From Valencia hispanica (Eukaryota; Chordata; Actinopteri; Cyprinodontiformes; Valenciidae): 64,000 nucleotides of DNA. The stretch's first letter is position 1, and the number at the start of each line of letters is the position of its first letter. Below the pieces are notes generated by a model. That model saw nothing but the letters and a program-made list of their open reading frames with translations, was not told the DNA's origin and searched no databases. The stretch spans positions 16,086,001-16,150,000 of the forward strand of contig OY747723.1 of the NCBI GenBank assembly GCA_963556495.2. Direction: 5' to 3'. Shown here in pieces: positions 23,201 through 33,921 of the stretch. A program made the position numbers and the translations under genes.

Positions 23201-26200
23201 GAGCCAGTAGCGATGCCCGATTCAAATTCAAGTGCAGTGTAAGTTTTAACCTGAAGAGGGCACTCAACTAACGGTTTTTTGGTAAAGAATTAATATTTTT
23301 ACTAAAATACAAAAAAAAAGTTGATTTGAGGTTGAGTTGCACTTTAAGTGTTCCCTTTATTTTTTTTTTTGAGCAGTGTACATTGAAACAAATGACTCGC
23401 AATCAAGTTTTCACACTTCATCATTTTTTTTTCATTATTTTTTTGGTTTTTTTACGATGCCAAACTTTTTTTTAATGTTACCGTTTTTTTTAGCGTTGCT
23501 GCTTTTCACCTTCATCCTTCTGTCACTGTTCTAGTGCCTGTGCACATGCAAAAGGGGCGGGACTTCAGAGTACACCAGAATAATCAGAATTATTGGAAAT
23601 TAACACTTGAAATATATAATACTGGTTGTAATAAATCTGTCTTTTTAAAGTGAATTACTTAAGTAATCAATTTATCAATGATGATCTAATTTATTGAGCT
23701 TTATGTGTGTTCTTGATATTACTCACACCCTAGTATTTACCTAAGCATCATAATACTGTCATTTTATTGGTTCTCCTGCGGCAGTAAGTAATTTTTAACG
23801 CTTAAGACCAATCAGGAGCTGTGTGTAACACCTTCCTTGGCAACTGCAGTTGGACCAATCAGATCAGACTTGAGTCGTTCAGCTGTTCTGCAACCACCTC
23901 TTCTTCTATTACAGCGAATCTAAAGTTTTTCCAAATCCTTTACAGGATCCAGACGGAGCGCCAGTCTTCCAGTTGTACACCAGTATTCACTGGGAACTCA
24001 GACAGAGAGCCATCACACTTTTTCAGCAGGCGGCTCGGAAGGTAGATGTGCAAAACTCAGGAGCGTGGACTATGTGTTGTTGTTAGAGTGTGAATAATAT
24101 TTTTCCGTACATTTTTATGCCAGGACAAAAAAAGTCAGTGAGGTATGTTTGAATATGCACACATGAACGAGCAAGCACATCATTTTCTCTGTCTGCCTCA
24201 TTAGAGGGTTAGCGCCCCTACAGCCCTGTCACTTTCAGCTCAGTCATGTGGAAGTTTCATAGTGAATGTGTAATTGTCTTTAAGTACAGTCAGGGTTCAT
24301 TAGTCTTATTTCTATATTTGAAAGCCTATTCTTTACTGCAGTATATAAGCAGATCATGCTAGCTCTCTGTCACAATGCATTTAGACTGCTCTTTGGCAAC
24401 TCAAGTATAAAATAAGCAAAAGGAAAACGTTGCAACTACTGCATGTCTAAATGTTTTTCTAAGATGATTCATTTCTGCTGGAAAGCCAATTTTAATTTCA
24501 CAATGGTTGGAATTTGCAGCAGGAAAATAAATGGTCTGGTACGATTCCACTGAATCTCATTATTAGATCATTATGGAAGAAAAGGAAGGAAACTAAAAGT
24601 CCTTAATATCAAAGTGAACCTGGAATCTCTTTCTGATTATGTAGCTGTGGGGAAGCAGTGATAGGCTGTGCTCATCTCTGCCTTCCAGGTAGTGATTCGA
24701 TGCCGCATGCAGCGCAGACTGGCCTCTTTAAAGAATCTGGCAGACGGTATAAAGAAGGTCCCTCCAGTGGAGAACGGTTCGAATGATCCTGCAGCTGTAC
24801 TATTCAGAAATAACCTCGTGATGACATGTTGGACAAGTTGCTCTTTCACTAATACTTTCTTTTGTGTTTTTAGTTAAGGACAGAAAATGTCACTTTGAAG
24901 TGTCTCTAGACAATGTGTTACCGTCATCCTTCCCCATTTCCCCCCCTGAGGACAATCCCATGGTGAGAACACCTTTAGGCTGTATATAATGTAACACACT
25001 TTTCTCTTTACCAAATTATTCTCCATTAAACAGTTTGACATGAAGCCTGAACAGACACAGAAATCAGGCTAATGCACATGTAGCAATTTTCATCCATTAC
25101 TTTCTATGGAAGACATAATTGATCCAACAATGGAATCAGTGTGGAAGCTCAGTTTTGTGGTGCTTTGAGTAAATCTTTGATTCAGATGCCCTGCAGAGCT
25201 CTGGACCTCAGTGTTGCATTAAATAAAAAATGCCATTTGTCTTCTTGATATTTCAAGGCTCTCAGAAATTTGGTGGCATTGCCTGTGGATCCTACTGATG
25301 TGACTGTGACGGCACACATTCCTTTCTTCAAGCTCCAGGTCAGTACTTATTAAAGCACCTGGCTTTCTCACCTCACAGTGCACTCATATATCACTGGCTA
25401 TGTAACCAGCAGCTGCGTCGGATTGCAATTCAATGATAATTATATAAGAGAAAAACATCTTTACATTGTTTCTTCATAGTTTGGAAAGTCTGGAATTTCT
25501 GTAAGTTTCCAAGTCTGGAGAAGAAAGGAAAAGCACAAAGTAGCCTATCTAAAATGTTTGTAATTCCAGACTGTTCCTTTTTTCATTATGTTTTTCCGTC
25601 CGTCCGTCCATCCAGACGTCCAGTGTGTGGTTTTTGCTGTCTCCAAATTTAAAGCCTGACCAGAGTAGAAATGTTTCTTTAAAAAAAAAGGAATTCTAAA
25701 TTATTTTGAATTTCTGAGGACTCCAGAAATGAGTCAGGGAAAGTAAATTGACAGGTGTAGGTAACCCTGTCTTCATTAATTGATTATAGCAGCAGTATAT
25801 TGCAGAGGTTCTGCAGTCTTTTTCCAGCTGACATTTGCCAAAAGGCAATGAACACACCAGTCAGGTTGTGAATCCTTCACAGAGACAGACAGCCATATGC
25901 TCCCACACTCAGATTATCTTAGCATCAGCGGTTAATTTAACATTCATGCCTGTGGACAGGAGCACTGAGAAGGAAACCTGGACATGCCAGTGCAGAGCAT
26001 GTAGGCGCAGAGTCCTCAGGTAGCCCTCACTAGCATTTCGCCTGTTGATCCCTCACAAAAATCGTCTTTCTTCCCACGTTAATTAATGAATGACCCATTA
26101 CAACCTTCTTACTTGAATTACTATTATGACAAATTTTTTCATAAGTTCAAGCTCAGCTTATATGACTTCTTGAAAATCAGTGATCTTGGAGAATCAATTA

Positions 26201-29200
26201 TTGCGGTTTGTCATTTTTCGAAGGGGTAAAAGGCCACTTCAAACTATTTAAATTCCACCATTCTATAGTAAAGAAATGTTTTCACAATTGAAAAATATTT
26301 AAGACCACTACCAATGTTCCTGAGAGGGAACATGGAGCAAATTCCCTCTAGGACCAGCTATCATGAACGGTTGTAGAGAAGTGATGATTTGGGCCTATTA
26401 TGTATTTGTGCCTTGGCACCTTTTTAATTCATTTAGTTGATCATGGAATCCTCTGTATACACAAATATTCTAGGCTATCCATCTTAGTCCTAGAATAATG
26501 ATCTTGAACACTGCAACAAAACAACAAAATGGCTGAAAAAGAACAAATACTCCAAAGTGTTGCAGTGGCCTTGTCCAGGGATTGCCTAACTATTTCTATT
26601 GGGCCCCCTTTGGTTTAGAAACAAATGTCCCAGTGTCGTTATTACTTTGTATTTATGTTATTATTTTTACTCTGTGACAATATCTAACATTGCTTTCAAT
26701 ACATTTTTAATGCCTCTCTGTACACAATTGGTTTAAAACAAAGAACTCTGAGAGGGAAAGCAAAACACAATTGTAAATGTTTTGTAAAACTGAGGTAAAA
26801 CTTTTCAGTAACTGCTGTGAGCCTGCTGTGATGTCACTTTATCTGACAGGTGGAGGTGTGTGTTTGTGCCCTGTGGCACTGAATATGGTTCATTGAACAT
26901 TGCTTTCAGAAATATACCACTGTACGCAAGTTTTAATTAAAAACTTGTTACAGTAACATTTGTGGCCAAGATCACTGCCCTCTTCCTTCAAAAAGGGACT
27001 CGCTGTGAAACAGAACGGTTGTCTGTCAGAGCCCATTTTCTCGCACAGTATTGCAAAAATCTGGGTTTTGACAGGTTGTGTTTTGATGTAGTTGATTGTG
27101 CTGAAGACGTCGACCATTACATCATTCAGCTAAGGGCTCTGCAGTTTAGACAACAGTGCGTCGTGGTGTGTAATGCATCGAGTGCACTGCAATATTGGGG
27201 GAGACGCACTTAATGAACCCCTGCAGATCTCCACAAAGTCCCTCCCTATATGTCCGTTGACCTCTAATAAATGCGCTTGCCGATGGTTTTATTGGACAGA
27301 GGAATAACACATAGTTTGCTGGTCTCTGTTATGGATCATAGATGGAACCATGTCCATAATGCAGGGAAGTATATAATCCTCCGCAGTTGTGTCCGGTTTT
27401 TCACACGGTGCTGCTATGTACAAAACTTTATATGAGCTCAGTTGAGCATTTGCAGGTGTTTGGTGTAATAAAAAAACATAGGCAAGATATGATTCGTCAT
27501 ATGTTCTACTCTTTGGCTTGAAAGGAAGTTGGATTAGAAGCTTATTTGATGGTGTTTTATCTTCTGCTTTGTATTTATGTGGGAGCCTCATCAAAAACCT
27601 GCCCATTACATTAGCATTTAATTTTTATCAAGTTCTGCCTTTAAACGTTTATTTTAATAATCGACTAATCACTGATTATTTTGCCAATTAATAAACTAAT
27701 CGGATCACATGCAAATTGTATTTTATCTCAGCAGCACAGAGCTGATCCAATATAACCATGAATTGCTTCTAGCTTGAAGTGTTATCTCTAAGCTACATGT
27801 GCTATCTAAAATACTGACAATTGAGATGATTGCTCATTCAACATTTATGAACAAATTTATAAAATTAAACATTAGCGTTACAGCAGACACATGATGTGCA
27901 CTAAGGGTAACTAAATTACCATCACTACTGTTAATGTTACAGCTATTAATACAAGTAATACAGCAGCGTCTTCAGTCAGAAGCTTACTCAAAACCGCTGT
28001 AATACAGACTGCTACAGAAGATCCTTCCTGCCCACACCCATCTAAAATCTACAAAGTCAATCTAAAAATGACGTTCTGAGAAAAGAAGTATTGATAATGT
28101 AGTAATAAGCAGCAGTCTCACAAGACCTCCAAAAAGGGCAAGTCCAGTCTTTATAGTTTTTCATTGAATAAACTTTTACTTTGCTCAGCCTTTTCATAGT
28201 TGTTGTGTCCATGTGAGCAACAGGATCTTAGCCAATTGCCATACACAGAAACAGATAAGCCAGCTATGTGCACGTTGCCCTTCGCCACACATTTGTCACG
28301 ACACCTGCGCTTTGATGTCTTGTAAACGGCAGCAGCGCTGGGCTCTGTTAAGTCTATGAACAGAACAGAACCAGCCGTAGAGGACGTCCCACGAGAAAAC
28401 ACAGAAATTTTCATCAATCTGTGATAGCCCCCCCGGATACCCCGAACAGAAGGTGAAAAGTCGACATGTCCGGGGAGAAGAGGATATCACCCTACTGCTG
28501 ATGCTAATGTTAGCAGCTAACGAGCTAATACGTTTACAGAGGCAACTGTCCCTCTTTTTTATCAGCCAGAATGGGCTTTTTTTTTTAAGATGCTCGAGAC
28601 TCACCGTTGTACTGCCATGGAAAAGCAGGTTCTACCTTGTGAATTTTGCATTACACATGCTTCTCTTTAATTTTTATAAAACGCTGCAGAACTTTAGAGC
28701 TCTGTCGGCTCGCCATAATGCTGCTGTTTGGGCTTTTCCGGTGACGCCACGCTGACCCCAATTGCCACTACTGCGCATGTGCGTCAGGGGCAGAAAGGCA
28801 GACAAGCAGTGAAAGGTACAGCAACAGTGAGAAAAACGGAGCTTAAAAAAATAAATGACGCCGATTACTACACTGGTCATCGATGAATTGTGGCAGCACT
28901 ATTTCTGTCCTTCATATAGCGCCCCCCCTGCAATGACTCTGTGCCCCCCACTTTGGGAACCACTGGCCTAGTTAAAGTCCAAGCCATGTAATGATTATCT
29001 GAAGCACCTGTAAACAAGAATAGGCCAAATCTTCTGCATAATGATGTGGAAGACGAATAAAGACACAAAATTACCAAATGACAGTTACTGCTGCTAAACA
29101 AGCCTCACTCGTGGGGTGCACTAATTCCCCCCCAAACCGCCCCCCCGGCCGATTCCTTCTTGCGATTGTCTGCATTGAAAAGATTGCGGCGTGTTCAGAA

Positions 29201-32200
29201 CAGCTTATGGCCATGAAGCGATGCTTTGTTTAACATACAGGAAAGCATCAGAATAAGGCATGTAGAAGTATATGTAGAGAATCTGACAGTGATATGATGT
29301 TGAAGGAGTGCAGCAATATTAAAGAAACAGGAGTTCATGTGGAGCGGTTTCAATAACAGAGGCAGGAGGTAAAGGAATACGCAACCAGAGCGATTTACTA
29401 TGTTTCTAAACTACAAAAGTTTCTTTTTTTCTTTTGGGGGGATAAATATAGATTTTTTAAAATTTTTATTTTATTTAGACAATGTGAAAGTATAAAGGCA
29501 TTAATTTTTTTCTAAGTGCTGATTTCGTCAATTTATAGCTTGGTCAAAACTAAATGTCTAATATAATAATCTGTTTTCTTTCCTGGAAATATTCATTTCT
29601 ATATTCTGTGACGACTCTTCTCTGTTGATATACTCTAACCATTCTATCACTGATGCTATCCAGGTTCCCCAGCACTATAAACTCATGGGTTACCAACCTT
29701 TTTCTGCTTGGGAAGCATTTAACTCCTATGTTCCCACTACACTGGCCAGGCCTCTTCGTGCTGGAGCTCCGGTAACTATGAAGCACCTTTCTTAAAATAC
29801 GTATTAGACCCAACCTGTGGGTCAATCTGTTTGTTCTGTTTATCTCCCTTTAGGAAGTGCAGGGGCCTGTCGAAGAGGGAGATACATTTTTAGGGACGAT
29901 GGACCTCAAAGAAGAGCCTGTAGCAACAGAGGAGACGGCTGGACTCTCCTTCAGTGCTCCTGAAGATCTGATCAGGCCCTTTCCTGCAGAGCCTCTCAGA
30001 ATCTTTGTATGGCTGGGATTTGTTGTAACTTCACATGCGTCTTTACACAGGAAACACACCCGGCTGCTTAGTTATGTGCTGACATCTTGTTTTAGAACCC
30101 AGCCCCTGGCCTTCAGACCTATAAACCCCAGCCTAAGTACCTAGAGAGTGATTTGGAGTTTCACCTCTGTCCTCTGCCGAGGTAAACACAACCTCACAAA
30201 CTTAAATGATCCTTTCATTTGTGATAAACCTTTATAACATTTAATCAGTCATTACTTTTTGTGTAGATTCGCACTCCGTGAGAGCAACACCTCTGGCTTC
30301 ATGACAGCTACTCCACCTGCTCAGTTTTTCCATCCCCAGGTAATTTTCTTTCAGGGTCCAAAGTAGTATTTAACAACATTTATCTTCCCATTGGCTTCTG
30401 CACTTCCTGAAGGAAAGAATACCCTCAGCATTATGCTGCCACCGCCACGTTTCACCATTCCCTTGGTGTGTTGGAAGTTTTAGTTTTCCACCTCGCATAG
30501 TGCTTTTTATGTACCCCAAACAATTGTATTTTGGTCTCATCTGGTTGGGATCTGGAGGCAATTTCTTGCACTGGATTTTACGTGGGGGTATCAGAGTAAA
30601 TGGGCAGAATTTAAATGTATGCAACACTTAAAAAAAAAAAAGAAGTTTTATTTGTTCCCAAAATTGAAAACAATGTATTATTTTCCTTCAGATTTACACA
30701 CACACTACTTTGTGTGAAAATACATTGAAGTTTCTGGTTGAAATCCTGGATTTTGTCTAAAATTGTTCAGATATTTTTTTTTCTTTCCTAACAACAGGAA
30801 GCACTCTGTGGGATCATGAAACAGAGGATTTCTCATTCAATCTCTTTACTTTCCAACTCAGTCCAGATCACCACCAACTGCTCTCCACGTAGGTAGGTGA
30901 TTCATGCATGAGTGCTGTAGTGACTGGATTTGACACAGAAAAGTCTTGATTTTTTGTCCAGATGCCATAAATCAACCACAATCGGCAGCTGGAGAACGCT
31001 GGACAAGCATAGCTTCGAGTTGTGCTGCTTCAGCCTTGTCCTCTGATTGGAAAAGACCCAAAAACTGATGGCGGCTAATAAAAAGTACATAAATATTGCA
31101 TATTTCTCACGCTAAACACCAAGGCTCCACTTGAAGTCATAAAATTTGTTTATGCAACGCAAGCTTCCAGCTTTTAGAGGAGTTCCTGTGTTTACATGAG
31201 CATAATTAAGAGATATTTTCAAAGTTAATAGCATCTTAATGATTGCTGAAGTGAGATATGTTACATCTCATGTTTCAGACATGTTTTAAAGCTCATGTTT
31301 ATACGGTTGGGAAGGATCTAACCCTCTACATCCTCAATGGATGTCCCATCATTTTTTTTTGGCTCGTTTGGTCCGTTCCATCATCTGTCAAACAGCATTA
31401 CAGCAAACACAGCTCATCACAGTTGTCCCGTATAAATATGTAATGGAGGAGTCCAAACAACCTCCACCACCTGCCAGGCTGCTGAATGTCAGATTCTCTA
31501 CTTGTAATACATCCACCATCACTCATAACACATTCATAGAGTCAGAGGGTGAATGCTAGGGCAGCATTCTGCACTTTAAGCAGTTCACTGGTTTGAATCT
31601 CAACTTTCAGACCCGCGTCGAAGTAAAAGTCTATAAATCATCATCTGGATGGAAGAAGAGATGCTTATCCAAATGAAATCATTCCTCGCTTTGTAATGCA
31701 TCTTAAGCTCAAGTGTCTCTCCCTATTAAAGAATCTAGGTCAGTCTGTATGGAGGCTAAAACAGAGAAATAATGATTTATTCAGCTTAAAAGGACAGCAA
31801 GGAAGTGATATTTGGTGTAGCGTGTTGGCAAACACAGCTCTGGTTTGTCCTGTTCTCTTTTTGCATGCTATTCTGTGCAAACACTTTCTTCCTCTGACCC
31901 CTCTCCTGATAGCTACGCTGCAACCTTTACAGTGGATCCAGCATGATGGCGTTTCTTGCTTTACGTACCAAAATGGACGGCACAAAGCTGATCAGGAAAA
32001 ATTAAATTAAGCTTCTGCAAGGTTTTAACTCACCTTCCTTGCGTAGCACAGTCAGAATTTTGGCTAAGCAGCGATTCTCTGAATGGCTTTCAGCACTGAT
32101 CTGCAGGATAAATCTGAAAATTTTAATTAGTATATACAGTATATATATCTACAGTCAGAGCAATGTTTTCACAAGATTGGCGCATGCAAAAAGAAGTGAT

Positions 32201-33880
32201 CACTAACAACTCTTCAAGCCACAATCTGTGTAGATCCTCCAGAGTCTAGTGTGTTTATCTCAGGTTTTGTACAGAACTTTGGTTTGGGGACTGAGATGGC
32301 AATGGATGATGGGTAATTTTGTGTGTAAAACATTTCTTTGGATCACTGTCACGCTAAGATACCCAATAATGACCCAGATGTTTAGTTCCAGATGTTTATC
32401 GTTTGTAAAGGTCAGAAAGAAAATTATACTGATAGTGTCAAACAGTCGCTATGGAGACTTGGGGACCGGTCCGTGGCGACAAGATAAACATGAATTGTTT
32501 AAAACAGGGCTTCAGGACAGGACAGTACATGCACTTTTAAAGGGGTGCCAATACGTACAAAGAGCACTGTGTGTTATTTAAGAGAGTTTAAGTTTAGGAC
32601 TCACTGTTCCTAAAACAGAGTATCTCATTTATTTTGTATCTGCATTCATTCTTACTAGGCAAAATAGGATTTTGGACAACCTTTAGCAGCTTTTGCGTCT
32701 TCATTAGATCAAGCATTATCTTTGATTTGCTAATGTGATGTCTTGTAGGTCCGTCGACTACAACGCAGACATCCTTCCTCTCTCTGCACCTCCTCTTCTT
32801 GCTGCCCTCCCTGACGATCCTCCATCACTAACAGAGCCCTCGTAAGCTCCTCACAGTCCTGTTGACAGAATCCAGCGTCTCCAGATAACCCCACCCCCCT
32901 TCCCCTCTGGCTCTCATGTCATTCATGTAATACTGTGTGCAGGTGGGAAGGTTCTGGGGTCCATCTGACACCAGAAATGATTAGAGCTGAGTTCCTGTCT
33001 CCAATAGCAACCTCACCAGCAGGAATAAGAGCCAGGTCAGTTCAGAATCAGACAACATTACTCACACATTCAGTCCAGCAGGGTTGATGAACTCACATTT
33101 ATAAGAAGGAAACACTTTTCAAGGCAATACATATGATTGGACTCGCATTTAGCAGAAAAACTGCAAAAAAACATGTTTAGTTTGAGGAGGGGAAGTATTC
33201 TGGATAAACAAAGCATAAAGTTAATGAATGAGCACTTCGTGTAGCTGGAGTTCCTTTCAGAGATAGCTTCCTGGCAGCTGCATCACACTGGATAATATGC
33301 AGAGATCTTTAACTGCTGTCTAAACAGTGCAACAGACCTTTTCTTTGTGTTTCATCCTGCAGACAATCAGCTCAGTTAATGTGTTGATGCTGAAAATGTT
33401 TTAGGAGCAAAAGGTGATTAAACTAAGCTCACGCGTCTGCAATTAGGATGTCCGTCTCAATCTCCCTGAAAATAAAACGGAACCTTTTATTCATCACTGT
33501 AACATCTGATAAGGAAATGATGATGCTGAATAATGACAGACTTTGTGATAAAACAAAGCATAGGGAATTACATTTAATTACCAGTCTAGAAATAAATTAA
33601 ATATTCATCATTGTTCAATATAGCAGAGCTAAGTGAGTTCAAATTGAAATTGCAGTTTGATTTTTTTTTTTTAAAGAAAAGAAAAGAAAAAAGCTTGTTG
33701 AAACATCGGATGTTTACGGTTTTTAAGTGTTTTGAGCTCCTTTTATTTCCCGATTTTCCTAATATTGACGTAAAGCTGCTCTGTTACAGACTGGAGGTGA
33801 CCCACAGGTCTGACATCAGCCAGATGCAAACAAGACTGATGGCCAGACTGAAGCAGCTTGAAGGAGAGGAGCGTGAATAG
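11202..33880 (+). CDS. cfap221: Cilia- and flagella-associated protein 221 (PCDP1), 23 exons, 759 aa
   Basis: This is an axonemal central-pair (C1d projection) protein, the Chlamydomonas FAP221 orthologue, linked to calmodulin and ciliary beating. Coding exons: 11202-11331, 11491-11591, 12170-12256, 12345-12440, 12743-12843, 12991-13094, 14621-14780, 18383-18461, 18634-18760, 18910-19018, 19330-19417, 20980-21069, 23946-24041, 24689-24746, 24874-24962, 25258-25338, 29854-30006, 30096-30181, 30267-30339, 30798-30892, 32749-32841, 32943-33035, 33790-33880. All are GT..AG with continuous phase. Residues about 44-260 look like ASH/HYDIN-type beta domains ([14 protein letters not shown], then [20 protein letters not shown]). 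Residues 329-475 are charged and helical. [15 protein letters not shown] (about 597-611) is a family signature. The start has a strong context (AGGATGG). Human CFAP221 is about 840 aa, so the tail is somewhat shorter, or an exon with length divisible by three was missed. Confidence 0.88.
13262..13370 (-). mobile_element. LINE 3' tail fragment in cfap221 intron 6
   Basis: TTCAATTCAGTTTACTTATACAGC followed by a CATCTCAAGG stretch is the reverse complement of the tail seen at 47690-47762 and resembles 58706-58770. It is the 3' UTR of a common fish LINE or of a SINE that borrows its tail. Confidence 0.55.
14781..16423. other. cfap221 intron 7, left part, nothing recognised
   Basis: No exon, repeat or open frame stands out. 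The stretch is AT-rich, with a short CT run near 15708-15722. Confidence 0.4.
16424..18006 (-). mobile_element. Near-complete Tc1-like transposon (1583 bp) in cfap221 intron 7
   Basis: Long terminal inverted repeats of about 200 bp begin AGGTCCTTCTCAAAAAATT and match at both ends. The element is flanked by TA (16422-16423 and 18007-18008). The left tip reads TAGG where the right tip, inverted, reads CAGG, a single C-to-T change. The transposase lies inside on the minus strand. Confidence 0.93.
16701..17677 (-). pseudogene. Tc1-like transposase with one frameshift
   Basis: The reading frame starts [13 protein letters not shown] at 17677 and keeps the paired helix-turn-helix DNA-binding region ([18 protein letters not shown], then [11 protein letters not shown]). 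The catalytic DDE residues are visible: Asp in LFSDESKF, Asp in FQHDLAPA and Glu in DLNPIENLW, giving a DD34E arrangement. A frameshift near 17070-17076 (a loss next to GCTATCAGG) splits the two halves, and the segment after MGYKS appears shortened by several codons. The second frame ends at 16701 after GFPTKY. Only these lesions separate it from an open frame, so the copy is fairly young but not autonomous. Confidence 0.9.
19505..19700. mobile_element. Tc1-like relic in cfap221 intron 11
   Basis: Phrases typical of decayed Tc1 copies occur, including ACATTTAGCTCCATCCATCTTC (19667-19688), which matches 44868-44880 in another Tc1 relic here. No frame remains. Confidence 0.4.
21908..23378 (-). 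mobile_element. Chimeric Tc1-like transposon in cfap221 intron 12
   Basis: TA flanks both ends (21906-21907 and 23379-23380). The right tip is CACTGCTC inverted (GAGCAGTG); the left tip is damaged (CAAAGG). The minus strand carries transposase pieces: 22848-22588 with [11 protein letters not shown] (first catalytic Asp) and 22395-22108 with [15 protein letters not shown] (Glu). The middle has frameshifts. The N-terminal third of the transposase is missing and an unrelated segment (about 22750-23330) stands in its place. Confidence 0.82.
22750..23330 (-). repeat. Foreign segment inside the Tc1, with a THAP-like start
   Basis: From about 22750 rightwards the sequence stops resembling a Tc1. 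On the minus strand a frame opens at 22848 with [12 protein letters not shown] and [10 protein letters not shown], which resembles the start of a C2CH THAP zinc finger (Cys-x4-Cys, with a Phe-Ser-Leu stretch). It then runs straight into transposase at about 22745. A CRE-like TGACGTCA occurs at 23162-23169. The end near 23195-23320 is repeated, inverted, at 62440-62520. The THAP reading is inference from few residues. Confidence 0.45.
26576..28965 (-). mobile_element. hAT (Charlie/ZBED-like) transposon, internally deleted
   Basis: The ends are CAGGGATTGCC on the left and, inverted, CAGTGGTTCCCAAAG on the right. They are flanked by 8-bp GCCTTGTC (26568-26575) and GCCTAGTT (28966-28973), each one change from a common GCCTAGTC. 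An 8-bp duplication is the hAT hallmark. On the minus strand 27606-27289 reads [12 protein letters not shown] and then [15 protein letters not shown], and 27117-26890 reads [14 protein letters not shown] and LCEKMGSD. Both are motif regions of hAT transposases that carry BED fingers. Large parts are missing or frameshifted, so it is inactive. Confidence 0.75.
27955..28070 (+). mobile_element. LINE 3' end scrap (family X, copy 2) inside the hAT
   Basis: ACAGCAGCGTCTTCAGTCAG and TACAGACTGCTACAGAAGAT match copy 1 (105-165) and copy 3 (40733-40790). It lies within the hAT and so forms a third level of nesting. Confidence 0.65.
30405..30600 (-). mobile_element. Tc1-like relic in cfap221 intron 19
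   Basis: ATTATGCTGCCACCGCCACG and TTTTGGTCTCATCTGGTTGG are the inverse of Tc1 transposase segments (GGGSIML and DETK regions). The frame is lost. Confidence 0.5.
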
Positions 33881-33915
33881 GCAAAACCGCTGCACACACA
33901 CACATCCTCTTCAGG

Positions 33916-33921
33916 AATAAA
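33916..33921 (+). terminator. cfap221: cfap221 polyadenylation signal
   Basis: AATAAA lies 35 bases after the stop codon. This would give a very short 3' UTR. It is the first such hexamer downstream of the gene. Confidence 0.5.

Larger units (their letters stand above)
21713..23570 (+). repeat. Palindromic repeat, solo arm (copy C), split by a Tc1
   Basis: The left part (21713-21907) and right part (23379 to about 23570) together match one arm of the large inverted-repeat element at 47886-50124. Shared features are ATTGGCATTGAAAAATGTTAT and a run ending in a GCACATGC block and GGGGCGGG. The arm is interrupted exactly at a TA by the Tc1 element 21908-23378. Rejoining the flanks restores collinearity with the arm at 49850-50100 (inverted). 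Its outer end starts TATGG, as in the other copies. Confidence 0.75.
26270..29120 (+). mobile_element. Decayed Tc1-like element split by a hAT (cfap221 intron 16)
   Basis: The left part ends ACTCCAAAGTGTTGCAGTGGCC (26550-26570, shown split: ACTCCAAAGTG / TTGCAGTGGCC) and the right part resumes TAGTTAAAGTCCAAGCC (28969-28985). Joined, they give the usual Tc1 stretch encoding WPSQSPD. The outer limits are guesses: I see no clear terminal repeats. The transposase is fully decayed. Confidence 0.55.

Noticed and set aside
24747..24877. Longer version of cfap221 exon 14
   Set aside because: Reading on past 24746 breaks the phase with exon 15; the donor GGTATAAAG at 24746/24747 restores it.
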